A stretch of DNA of 64,000 nucleotides from Lethocerus indicus (taxonomy: Eukaryota; Arthropoda; Insecta; Hemiptera; Belostomatidae). The notes under the pieces were generated by a model. The model did no database searches. It worked only from the letters and a program-made list of their open reading frames with translations, and was not told the origin of the DNA. The translations under genes and the position numbers were made by a program. Each line of letters opens with the position of its first letter. The stretch's first letter is position 1. Where the stretch lies: positions 3,667,501 through 3,731,500 of the forward strand of contig JACDQD010000102.1 in the NCBI GenBank assembly GCA_019843655.1, given 5' to 3'. Positions 48,661 to 63,379 of this stretch are shown one piece after another.

Positions 48661-51510
48661 TGGCTATAACTTTTGATTATATCTAACAAATAATCTTTTG
48701 GGTTATAAAAAGGGTTATTCATTTGTCCGCGTACATTTAAATGTGTTCGGATGTCATTTACCATCGCCGGCAAGAGGAAAAAATTAAAGCCCAGCGTGGT
48801 TGACGGGGGGTGGGGGATGTCGATTGCACCGGGGTAGTTGCAGTACCGTTATGCGGGACGACGACCACGGAGTTTTATTATTTATCGTCCAGAATCCGCT
48901 TTTATAAAACGCACTAAACCTGGACTATAAATCTAGGAAATCTATAAGGAAGGGAAGAGGCGCACTGCAGAGCGGGAAGATGCTTGGGCTTCTTTTTTTT
49001 CCTTCTTCATCCGTCCAATAAAACTGGAATCTCTCAAGTTGTCAAAACTGGTCATCCCGAGAGCAGCGGATTGACTCCTCGCGGGAAACTTCCCTTCTCT
49101 GGAACCAGTTCGCTTGTTTTATAAATATACCTAGCTTCCTATATTGTATTCCGATGCTTTCATATAGCGTTGGATTTCGGCAAGGGGGAAGCGTTTTACA
49201 GCTTTCCCATTTATTTTATGGTGATGTACGACCGACGGATCTCCAGTTACTAGTTTACTAGTTTTATCGCCTCCGGAAACACAAACGTTGCCAGTCTTTC
49301 TACTTTCCGATTTTTCATACGTTTATTTTATCCTCAATATTTCTTTTAGCAAATAGATTCAGATCTTTTGATTTTTGATCCTTTGATCATTTAATAATTT
49401 TTAAACACATGAAAGAGTAAAACCCAGGGTAATTATATGTATATACTTGTATAGGTTAGGCACTTAGCATTATCTTAATTGAAAATCGCTAATTGAGAAA
49501 AAGTCTGGACTGTGGAATATAATCTTTCAAGATATAATAATATATCATTATCAGATAATACTGTGAAATTCCAATATTTTATTTATCTATGACATGTATT
49601 ATTATTGTAGTGAATTCCGGTCATTCTAGTGTTCAACCTCCCAATTATTTTCGCTCGTTAAATGTTATCTGGATAGCTCCATGCTTGCGTTTACCATCCT
49701 TTTCTGCAACCGTTATTTTTTTTTAATGTGATTTTAATAATTATGAATAAACTAGGTTATTACATTTTTACGTGATTCATTTGTCTAGTAAATAATTATA
49801 GATTGATAGAAGTTTCGCAAATGGTAACTCCTCTGGCGAGTTGGGGAGTATGAGTTAGAGGAGTATGAACAGCCAGTAGGAGGAGGCCGGTAGCCGGTTC
49901 CAATACCCCGGAGCGATCTTGATATTTATTATCACGTTATCGTGTTACCTTTATAATACCGGCCGACGTTCTCTTGTTCTTACAGCGTTTGAAGGATGTA
50001 ATTGAAAAACACGAAATGCTGCCGCGAAAGTGTATATCCAGATGTAATGTAAATGTATCTTGTCGAATGTTCGCCGTGGTGTGGCGCTGTCTGTATCTTG
50101 TAAATTCTGAGATAATCGTGGTTTTCTTTTTTTAATTCGCGTCTTGGAACCGTTGGACTGTGTTTGTGGAAAACTTAAACGGGCATTTCTAATTATATTT
50201 GTAGTGAGGCTCAACCGAAACATTTGCAATTTGATGGCATCCGTGGTCTACATATTAAAATATCAGATAAACTATTAACAAACAGTGCAGACAGCGCCTC
50301 GCTAATATAGTTAGTGGGGACGGCTTGAAGCCGCATCGGTCTAGCTCAGTAAACAATACAGCACTTATTATTTTAATTGAAAACAACCTTCTGTAAAGTT
50401 CATTTAATTCTGTGCGATCAGGATGCCTTATGAGGTCCGCAACCTTAGAGATTTTTTCCGAACTGTACCGATATACCTTCTTATCGATACCTACTATCGA
50501 ATAATTCGTCAAATGGTTATTATTCCAAGCCCCGTGTATATGATAGGAAAAGTGAAAGCTGAGTTATACTCATTAACCATGCCGAAGAATTTCGATTTGC
50601 CCGGTACAGTATCGTTTTAAAGGTTTGAAACAAAGAGACAGGCCCCGGGCCCGAGGTGTTGCATGTTTTCCTCGAGGGCCCTCTATAAACCGGTCCGAAA
50701 TTCCCGGACGCTTCGTGATCTATCGGCAGTGTAGTGTCTCCGATTGCCAAATTTCCAGCCGGTGGGCAACAGCGGCATGAAGTCACGGGTAGTTTTAAAA
50801 AGGATTTCGCGACTAGAGTTCTGAAATTGCCGAGGCTTCGACCAAGGACCCCGGCGAAGATCGGGGGCCTTGGCGGACCGTGGGAGGTTCCGGCGCCCTT
50901 CCGGGAATTGTGTCTCTCCAATTTTGGCGGCCCACCCTTGCATCATCAGGCCATTTAACGTTCTAATTCGTAAGGGTTATATTTCTGTTTGTATTAAAGT
51001 ATTCAGAATTTTGTTTTGAACAATAACTGTTGGGGGATCGTATTTCAACGCAATAACAGTGTTTTTTTTTGGTCCAGACAGTGGCTCTGATATTGGGTTT
51101 AACTCTCGAAATGAGTGTATAATTTTGGTGCCTAAGCGAAAATCTGGCATTGTTGAGCCTGTATTTTATTTGAAACTGGATAAAGCACTTCAGTACTTTT
51201 ACAAAATCAGCATTTTAATTAAGCTCATAAAATAATATTTCTGACTCAGTAACAATCAGAGGATAATGTCTCAACTCGTCTCAATTATATCCTAAAACAT
51301 TTTCATTGTTAATTCGAAGGACTCGTTTCGTGTATAAGCTTTTAATTGCTCGTTTTATTATCTCAGCTCAGGTTTACCTTACTGTTACGTAAATTTAATA
51401 AATCTCTGAAAGGCATAATTCAAATTTGATTTGCATGAAGACTCATATCCCAGGTTCCTTAAAACAGCGACAAGAATTGTGGTTGCTTCGTTTTATAGTG
51501 ATTTTTTCAG
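48661..51510. other. Non-coding with a GC-rich block
   Basis: No supported gene. The block 50640-50950 is GC-rich and open on both strands (Pro/Arg-rich products of composition). It ends TTGGCGGCCCACCC and GCATCATCAGGCC and resembles a regulatory module. T-rich acceptor sequence lies immediately before 51511. Confidence 0.45.
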
Positions 51511-51574
51511 AATTCGAGTATCTGTGTAGCATTACAAATAGCATTAAGGGACATCATCTTGCATAAAAAGGCAG
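51511..51574 (+). CDS. Candidate 64-bp coding exon
   Basis: A strong acceptor (TTTATAGTGATTTTTTCAG|) and a consensus donor (AAGGCAG|GTGAGT) bound 64 bp. Just one of three frames is open; it encodes NSS followed by ICVALQIALRDIILHKKA, a plausible amphipathic helix, starting at phase 0 and ending one base into a codon. Joined to the end of 26463-26663 it would extend the reading MVFFM in frame. No next exon with fitting phase was found to the right, so the gene body would lie beyond the window. I do not recognise the protein. Confidence 0.4.
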
Positions 51575-51575
51575 G

Positions 51576-53335
51576 TGAGTTAGCTGGTTTTAGTCGTGCA
51601 TAATTAATTATTTTAAATATTAAATAATAGTGAAAAATACTGAGCCTACTGAAATTGCTTAGTCACCCTGTCGGACGCCTCATTTCTTATTTGAAGGTCA
51701 GCTCGGCATTTCGGCAATGTGGAGTAAATTTACGGATGTGTAATTTATTTGTCCACTTAACGAGCAATGTTTTCGAATTTACATGCGAATACATCGGGAC
51801 AACCGGATTTTTGGTCGCATTCCAAATTTTGACCATAACCGTTATTCGTTGTAATAAGATGATTACCGATACTGCCTTACAAGGCTGGCCGGTGGGCAAA
51901 CCAGTCGACTGGTGTGCGTCGAATTTAAAGAATAAGGGGAAATCCTACACCCGAAGTGTGAGAAACTGTCTCGGAAGCGACAGGACTCTGGAGACCGTTT
52001 GATTGAATAAATGAATAAATACTTCCAGAATGTCCTTTTTTCGGCCCCAGTATATCTCGGCCCATTTTTTCTTGGCGACAAAAAAGAATTCCCCAACGCC
52101 AATTAGGAGGAATGGAGCTGGAGGAATTCGATCCGGGCGGGAGCGAAACATGTTCACGATCTGTCAAAGCTCGTTCGTTATCGCCCATTGTTCCGAATCG
52201 TGTATTCTTCTGGAAATCTATAACAGATTTAGTTATAAATCTAGCTGAATTACTTTATCGATCTACTGATGATACAAATTTCCACCTCCTACGGCTTAAA
52301 TAAACCACAGGGATCCAATCGGATTCAAAGCACTTATCATAGTTTAATTTTGTATTGTGGAATGTGAAAATACATTTGGCTTTAAAGTCGGTAATAATCA
52401 ATCTTGTCTGGTTTTCACTCCATTTTCAGTGATCTAGTATAGTAGAATTGCAATGGGTCGAGGATAATTGGCGCTCCATAGCTGCTCGCGGTCTCTCTAA
52501 CCTAGTTCGTTGTTTCGTCCGTTTCTCAGAAGCCTTTAATTTTTAATTTGGAGTACCAGTTTTGTGGTCTGCGATGGGTTGTATCCAAACTTCCAGACAA
52601 TATGTTATATATAGGAATCGAAGGCGTTCCAGGAACCGTTGCACTGTTGTTACACCGTGGAATTATGCTATAATTTTTTTTACAGGGATCTGATTCCCAC
52701 GTAGGAAGCGTCCGCCGGAGCGATGTCACAGTGTGACGACTGAACTCGCATCCGGGATATCTTGCGGTTGAAAACAAACCGCGGGCCGCGGGTCGACGAT
52801 TCTGAGGTTACAACTTGACAGCCTTTGTTATACTTCATTGGTTCCGGCCGTCGCCGACAGTATAGGCCTTGCGGAAATACTTCTTTCGAGCATTTAACAA
52901 TCCTCCATGTGCATACAGGACTCTTCGGCGTCCTATTAGAACGACGTTTGTGTTAAATCGCCGCCCTCGACTATTCAAAATGACCAATAATAGCCCCAAG
53001 GCTCAACTCAATGTCAGTAAATAACAACAAACATTCAAATCGAAATTGTATAACTGCTCGCGAATGGCACGGGCGGATCTAATTCTTAGGACGAAGTTGT
53101 TTAATCTCAGGAATTATTTCAGGTAGTTTTTAGTAATCCCTGAAAATTGATTTTACTGATCCAAATTTTAAACCGCTATAATGAATTATTTTCTGCGACT
53201 TCATCTTACCTGCAAATTCAGACAAATTTACTGACGAACTGTCATTAATTCTTCATTTCACTTGTTACCGATGAACGTATCAATGTTTCATATTTATGTG
53301 GGTTGAAGGAAAGGCGTCACTCTGACGGGGCGTCA
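51576..53335. other. Non-coding, no gene recognised
   Basis: Frames at 51655-52002 (plus), 51687-52188 (minus) and 52526-52777 (minus) overlap heavily and show no domain. A GC-rich patch lies at 52680-52950. Confidence 0.4.
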
Positions 53336-53370
53336 TTGACGAAGAAGCCGAAACCGGTCTAGACAAAACT
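53336..53370 (-). mobile_element. Relic of the foldback core, opposite orientation
   Basis: GACGAAGAAGCCGAAACCGG then TCTAGACAAAAC matches the right arm of the intron-3 element (AGCAGCCGAAACCGGTCTAGGAAAAGACC) over about 25 bp. Confidence 0.6.
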
Positions 53371-56300
53371 TACATTAAATTACTTGTTGAATTGATTTAT
53401 TTGAATTTCAATGAGTTCCAATTTAAATGCAGTTTATGCCCGCGCTTTGTAATGTAGATAAAATATCTTACAGCTCTGAGGGCGGCGCGTGGTCATGATT
53501 AATGTTCTCTTTCTGTGTAGCTTATAATGTATAATTTTAATTTAATTTATCTGGCCATTATAATGTATGATTCAGCGTACATTTTTCGCTCGAATTTTTA
53601 TCGGCCCTACCGCCGTGAATAATATGAATGCTTCTGAGCCTAGGCTGGGCGAGGCGTATGGCCCAAAGTATGGACGGGAGCCGCCTCGGGCCGACGTCAA
53701 CTTGATTGATTTCAATCTGGGAACCGGTTCACCGGCTCCGCCGTTATTATTATCTCCACAAATAAAAATCCCCAAAGAAGTATTGCGACGCGTTATTTAG
53801 TTATTTGAATTTTACGAGGGCGCAAACAACTTAAAAGAGGCGGCAGATAGACTACATGGCATGCTGCACTCCAAAAACTGTGTACCGGATTATTTTGAAA
53901 ATTATAATTTCAGTATTTTCAAATTAAATACATCTTGCTAGGATCTCAGATGTTTCTTTATTGACATCAAAATGTTTAATGTTTTTGTTCGTTTTCACAC
54001 TTTTTTCTAATCTCCTGAAATAATAATTTATAAGACCGAAGTTTCAGTTTCACTGGAATCCAATCAATTTGACGAAACACGGCCTACCAATGATGGCTAG
54101 TTTTTTCTGGCGGGGATGAACAAAGCTTAGGGTCGCTGTTATGTTACCGAGCTGCTCAAGTTCTCGGAAAAACTGTTAAGTCCGGGCTAACAAAGGCGGT
54201 TCCCGGGCGATTCTTAGAGAGCGTACAGCCGGGCCGAGGCCTACTGGTTGGCAGGAATTTCACCCGACTGGCAATACTGGTATTGTTGAAGGGGAAAGTC
54301 TGCGGGCTTACGTCACCCCCGGGTGCCATCTTCATCTCCCTGCATTCGGCGGCTTCCCCATACCGTCGGACCTTCTCGATTTGGCGTATTACATCAGTCA
54401 AAGTTTTAGAAACTATTGGACGATGCATTTCGTCGTTATAATGAATCGTTAATTCATACTGGTGTCCAACATTGAAGTCTTCCAGATTTTAATTCGTGAA
54501 TAAATATTTCTCAAATTTAAGAGATTGATGGTGTGTTTTCATTATGATTAAAGTGTAACAATAACACTATAGCTTAGTATTCCTACATAAATAAGCACAG
54601 ACAAAATGCCAAAAAAAGTCATTCACGGCCCAGTGGATGGAGTGGAATATTCAGCAATTACAGTTTTCCACAGAAATGAAACAGTATCGTGCATACTGCT
54701 GTTGCTCATTACCGCTCGCGGAAATTAGCGTAAACGTTTAACGCGAAATTCTTTCCATCAGACTAAGTAGGTAACTCCAGATCTAGTTGACGGTGTGTGC
54801 CAGTAGTTACAATAACGATATTGAATTGAAGCCAACTTGTGAGATGACTTTTAGAAGTTAACCCCCCGCGAGGTTGGGTCATCCGAGAGGGGGCCGGGGG
54901 CTTCCGTCGTGACCCCGGAACATGAGAATCCTCCTAGAATCCTATTCCCCGTATAATGTAAGACCTGTACTCTCACTCGTGAAAGGCTCACTCAGAGGCC
55001 GCGCTCTGTTAGCGGGGGCCAGCATCCCGAGACGGGTGAGCGGTAACGCCCCACTCCCCCGTCTTGTGGATTCAGATGATGTTCCTCGTCTTATGTCATC
55101 TGGAGGAGTTCTACCCCCCCTATAGAGCCGGCCTCCTTCCTCGTCGTTATCCAATCGGGTAGACGCGGAGACAATATGGAATGCCCTTATTATCTTCTTA
55201 GTTCAATTTTATTTAGTGTTTGGGACGAATTTTTATCAATTAACTTCATAGAACCTAGAAACTTAGAAAGTAAATAAAACTAAATAGCCTGCACGAAATT
55301 CCTAACTAATTAGTGGCATATTGCGTATCTTAATTTTGAAGTATGTTTGTTATAACAATAATCTTCAGTTTAGTGACGATAGAGAGTTATATATTCTTAT
55401 TCTAATAGTGTCATGGAATATTTTAACTGGTCTTGCTCATCTCATATAGCTTCATTCTCTTACATTTCTCAATTTCAATAGAACTCCGTGGTGATGTAAA
55501 CTCAGAAACAAAATATTTCAATTAAGAAAAAAACGCAAAATAAAACGGTACGGGCGGATGTCCTCGTAACAGTAAAGAATCTCGGTTGATTATTCAGTAA
55601 AATCGGACACACGGGGGAATTCCGGTTTACCTCCTTATCCCCGTAAATGGCCCAAACACCTCTTTTATGAAAAGAAACTGAGCTTAATAAGGGATTTTGT
55701 TGGAATTCGACGTTTACTCTTAAAAGGATTGCATCGACATTATTGGTGGTGAATTTTGAGTTTTGCATAGGTTTACGCGTATCATTTAGTAACCCATGAA
55801 AATAATATAGGCCATTATGTTTCTGGATATAATTGTTGTCTATTGAGGTCTAGCGTCCCTTAGGCATCTTTGTTAAATACTCAGCCATGGTCAAAGATGA
55901 CGTTCATTCAGACATTCCTAGGGGAGTTTCGAACTATGAAATGTCTGCCAAATAAATTTATCTCACTATACAGTTTAACATGGTTATTTATAATAATCGA
56001 ATTAAAGTATAAGCATATAAGTTAATGAATATCTCGCGCAGATGTTTTAAATAAAATATTAATAATTTTCGTCCCCATAAAACTCGGCCTTATACGGTAC
56101 GCGGGCCGGCTCGTCGAGCTATAAAGGTCCCCTTACATTATACAGAACCGGCAACTGTTACACGGGTATTATTATGGGCGGGTAATATTATGCTGGGCGT
56201 ACTATTATGTAGGCCCCCGGTATGCCGGGCACTCGCCGGAATGGCCGGGCGGTTTCGCCGGCCGGCCAAAAGGGGTCCTTTCACCGGTTTATCGGGCTGA

Positions 56301-56970
56301 TAGCATCACTTTCTACCCTCGGCGGCTCCATTTCGTAAACGCGGTTCACTCGCCTTGTCATCCGCGTCTTGGACGACGCCCGGGCTTTTTGGTGAGCGGC
56401 CAAAAGAAATTACGGGATACGGCCGACTCAACGACCGCCAAATATGGGACGCGCCCTATTATCTAACGTTTTATTTATTCCCGGCCGTTATTTATGCTCG
56501 TTCTGTTTCTTCATTTTTTTTATTGCGCCCGAGGAGCCTTGAGACAATGGTCGGCCAAGGACGGTTTATGGGCGCGTTCGGCGGGACTCGCATGTTCATT
56601 TCGGGAATTCGACGCACGCCGCTCGAATAAATTTACTCTGCAATTAATTAATGAAAATTTGACTGTAATTTGATTCTAATCACTGTCGAGTACGGCAGCG
56701 GCCGATTGGTAATTACCAGTTTTCACTGCAGTCGGTTGACAGGGCATACTTCCTGATATGGATTACCTGCTGATTTAAATTTGTCCGTTGAGCCTACTTA
56801 TGATTATTTATACAAGTATAACAGGATTTTAGGTACGTCAATCCCACTATTCATAGCGCGCTGATGTAGGGTATCTTACCCTACATAGCTGACATACTCC
56901 AAATTTGTAGTATAAATGCATGAGAAACATTATTGGGTGTTATAATTATTGTAAATAGTAGTAATGAAAG
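53371..56970. other. Non-coding with three GC-rich blocks
   Basis: No supported gene. Blocks at 53630-53760, 54120-54400 and 54860-55160 are open on both strands from composition. 54860-55160 has a repetitive look (GATTCAGATGATG versus ATGTCATCTGGAG) and may derive from a transposable element. A CCGG-dense block occupies 56090-56420. Confidence 0.4.
56864..56886. repeat. Perfect 10-bp inverted repeat with 3-base loop
   Basis: ATGTAGGGTA, TCT, TACCCTACAT. It is flanked by CTG and AGC, which nearly extend the stem. Confidence 0.9.

Positions 56971-56971
<1 letters not shown>

Positions 56972-57019
<48 letters not shown>
56972..57019. repeat. (AT)n microsatellite
   Basis: About 24 AT units. 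Confidence 0.95.

Positions 57020-59941
<2,922 letters not shown>

Positions 59942-59972
<31 letters not shown>
59942..59972. repeat. (GA)n microsatellite beside a possible Hox/Polycomb-type block
   Basis: About 15 GA units. CAATAAAA (60035) and TTTTATTG (60073) follow as an inverted pair inside GC-rich sequence at 60000-60130. Confidence 0.9.
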
Positions 59973-59975
<3 letters not shown>

Positions 59976-60129
59976 CTATGAGAGGGGCGAATGCGTGCGT
60001 GCATGGGAGATGGAGCGCGATAAGCGGAAGTGTCCAATAAAAGTGGCCGCTGCTCCTGTGCCGCGCGACCCATTTTATTGATAATAACCATGGGAAATAT
60101 TACACATCGCGCCTCGTCTCCATTACCAG

Positions 60130-61560
60130 CCCCGTTGCCCAATAGTGGAACATGTTACAATGGATCATAATCGTAACAGTAATGCGCTCGGCACCAATTC
60201 GAAATGAGCCGCTCTCTCAAGTGTATAGCGCCGTGGTTATTGACCTATTTAGGAATTTAACACGCTTCTCGTATATAGACGATTATTTATTATAATTTTT
60301 AAGTAGCACCAGTTACTATTCAACACGGTCCTGTATATTTTATATATATTCCTTAACCTAACTATGGGCACGTAACTCTACACAGATCATTCGGAATTTG
60401 TTCTTTCGTTTTCTCGGAAAATGTTAGAGAAATGTATTAGTTCGTTTGTAATAAAAATAATTAATCCGTTTCTGGAATATCATAAATAATTTGTTTTAAA
60501 ATAAAGGCATTAAACGGATGAAAGCGCTACCGACCAAATGGTATAAACATTGTAATGAGTCGGCACCTTTATTGCCCGGGCGAAACAAACAGAAAACGAA
60601 AAAGAATCATTCTGCGGGCTGTTTATACCGAAATATCTCGTAGAGCCGTCTAATCCACCCTAAATAATTATTTTGATTATCTGAGAGGGAAGCATCGGTC
60701 TCTGTAATAACGTCTAAACCGCGTATTTTTTGTAATTACTTGTAGACAATTGTTTATTGGTCTCGATTAAACAAAATTGGTATTTAAAACATTACATATT
60801 TAATGTACGTAGTCTGTAGAACGTAACAGTTGCGTCATAATGTCCAAGGTACGATTAAAATTATAATGTGTTTTTGTGTGTACCAGCGCCCCCCCCCCAT
60901 CGTGCAGGGGCATAATTTCACAACGCGTAGCCAGCCGTGGGATCGGGCGCGAACGGACAGGTGGCCGGCCGGCTCAGATGGAAGGGGACGAAAGTGAAAC
61001 ACGAAATTTAACTTATTGATTAAGGACGATGGTTTTAATAGGATGAGGTGGGGCTCTCTCAAACCTGGTGGGTTGATGCAACGTACACCCACTTTTAGAA
61101 AGGATGGACGCTCTCCGAGCTTTCTGTTTCTTTTTCTGTTTGTTCTTTTTTTATGGCTTCCCTTCGAGAATATAATTGTCAGCCGTTACCCTTTGGAATT
61201 TATTACGGTTAATTTTTTATTGGACTCATTAAAACGTTATGAAACGTGACTCAAATGGTGCGATGCCCATTCGACGCTAATGACTTTGTGAACCGTGAAT
61301 GATTTTACAATGATTTCTTACCCTATTATAAAGCAGCCCTTGTGTTGGAAGAATCGACCAATTAAAGTGTGTATTCAAAAGATTCAAGAATAATTGGCAT
61401 TATCCGATGTGTGTATAGGATAACCTTATAATATTTTTGTGTAATGGGGTACAGCATTCTATCGAGTAATTCATCCGTTAAATCCGTTTGATCTACCCCA
61501 GTAATACTGAAATGTTCCTTCGTACACTGCGTGAATACTTAATGATTTATTGTCAAGAAG
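60130..61560. other. Non-coding, no gene recognised
   Basis: AT-rich with a C10 homopolymer (60889-60898) and a GC-rich patch at 60890-61000. Frames on both strands at 60835-61249 lack support. Confidence 0.45.
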
Positions 61561-61605
61561 CAGCAACCGGTCTAGCGCTAGACCAAATCGGCGAGCGGAG
61601 GCAGG
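61561..61605. mobile_element. Rearranged relic of the foldback family around a 16-bp palindrome
   Basis: AGCAACCGGTCTAGC is fused to GCTAGACCAAATCGGCGAG and CGGAGGCAGGAGA. The right part matches the outer end of the intron-3 right arm (GACCAAACCAGCGAGAGGAGACAG). GGTCTAGCGCTAGACC (61569-61584) is a perfect palindrome, as expected from head-to-head fusion of two element ends. Confidence 0.6.
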
Positions 61606-61739
61606 AGATAGTGTGTGATGAATTTATTGAAAATTACGTGAAATATTTTTCCCCGGACAGAAGACATATCGTCGAGGCATTAATCCGCCGCCCGCTTTAA
61701 TAATTCTCAAACGAGCAGAAACGCTGTGTTTCTCGGATC

Positions 61740-62040
61740 ATTGTCTATGCGGCCTCCCTCGGAGCTGCGAAACGGGGTGACGAAATTCGTTAAAGGCGGG
61801 GAAGGTCAGACCGTGGAGAAGAAGAAATATGGCGCGGGCTCCTCAAGGGTGGGAAGCCGCGAAAGAGCGAGCCCCGGGATGAGACGGCCGGGGGCTGACA
61901 TTTAGCCGGGAGGAGGCGGACCCCCCCGTGGGAACCGGACTGGAGGAGACGGAGACGAGCACCCGGGACAGAAGGGAGGAGGGGGTGATGCTCCTGTACC
62001 CTCCACCTCTCAAAGGGGAAACGCCCAGTTACATCACGGC
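61740..62040. promoter_or_regulatory. GC-rich block preceding the TGATGCTCC cluster
   Basis: About 300 bp of G-rich, CpG-rich sequence, open on both strands from composition only. It ends in the first TGATGCTCC unit. Function unknown. Confidence 0.3.
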
Positions 62041-63379
62041 TAGCAATCATGTACTTTATTTTGTAATAGTAAAGGGCAAACTACCTACGTATTCTCTGCG
62101 TCCGGTTCTTAGATCTATCCATATTGACTCAGGTGGAACTAACTGTTTTTGAACACAATATCCGGGTTGGATTGAGGATTATTCGGTCGAGGACCGCCCC
62201 CACTTATTAAGGCGGGGATCCAGGCCTGATTAATAATTTCGTTAAGGATCCAAGGAACGAGAATATCGAAGTCATAAAATATTACTGTCCGCCAGCGACA
62301 AGCTTTACTACGCATTCAGTGGGAGGATTTTTTATTTACCAGTGGATTAGGAAGCGAGGACAGTTTGCGGTGGATTTTGTTTTTAAATATTTAAATTGTC
62401 GGGAAGGGAGTGGAAAATGATGCTCCTCCGTCTAGTTGCATCAGAGCTACCAGTCACTTGAGTCCTTCGCAGCGACCTTCTATATCCGTGCCTAGGGACC
62501 AATAAAATATGAAAAAATTATTTTATTATTATGTATATGTAATATTTAGAGTGTCCCAGTAGAATAATTTGTAATACAAGTATAACAGAAACACGATGAT
62601 GCTAATGGGTCCTACTATGCAATCATAAAACTTAAAAAATCATAAAACACTAGAAACGTTCTTCCTCGGGAAGAAATCTTCTTCTTGATCAATAAAAAGA
62701 AAAGTGACCAGTGGAGTTTGACATAAACGGTAATGCTAAAGCGTAGAAATTAATACACTGTTAGCAGAATGATCGGACTTTTGTTACGGCTCCGCTTGCA
62801 ACATTGTTATTCTCGAGGCTATAAATCATGATCGAGAATAAAGATAGGTAGGCGAAGTGATAAACGGCCGTGATTATAATGGCATTTCACCTTTTGGGAC
62901 GTTATATTTTCAAAATAATAAGTGTACCAGACAGTACCATCACTCTAAAAATGCCCTTTGCTATACCGGTTTGTCGCCATCGTCAATAGGATCATTAACC
63001 TTACAGGTCCGTCTGAGTAAAATAATGAATATCTCTTAGTGTAATAGTCTAAAATCAACTAATTGTCATTTGCGAAGGATCGCGTTATATATTATCTTTA
63101 TTGTCAGTTATGAAAATATTTGGTTTATTGCTTTAATTATATACTTTGGTCTAGTAAAGATTTTACATTAAATTTTTGAATGCCTACCCTGAAGAGAGCG
63201 ATGCTCCACCCGTTCGTGTTGGTATCTTGTAGGGGAAACGCCCTCCTGTTGCATCAGAGAGGCTTAAGTTAGGGCGAGAGGAGAGAGACTGGGGGAGAGG
63301 GAGAGGGAGAGGGAGGGAGGGAGGGAGAAAGAGTGATGCTCCTTCGGGGAGTGTGTTAGCGTCGTGTCGGTTGCATCAG
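61986..63379 (+). repeat. Cluster of four TGATGCTCC...GTTGCATCA units
   Basis: GATGCTCC followed by GTTGCATCAG or a near variant occurs at 61986/62028 (GTTACATCAC), 62418/62435, 63199/63248 and 63334/63370, always in the same order and strand. TGATGC and GCATCA are complementary, so each unit can form a short stem. Units 1 and 3 also share GGGGAAACGCC. Arm spacing varies from 7 to 40 bp. Confidence 0.65.

Noticed and set aside
50520..50958. Overlapping GC-rich ORFs on both strands (133, 87 and 74 residues).
   Set aside because: Open on several frames because of GC content; Pro/Arg-rich without domain; more like a regulatory block.
54942..55154. Basic, Arg-rich minus-strand ORF resembling transposon-encoded sequence.
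   Set aside because: Only 70 residues, the opposite strand is also open, and no polymerase or integrase motif is visible.
61488..61700. 70-residue ORF with a plausible acidic/helical look.
   Set aside because: It runs through the foldback relic and its 16-bp palindrome at 61561-61605, so the frame is not an evolved protein.
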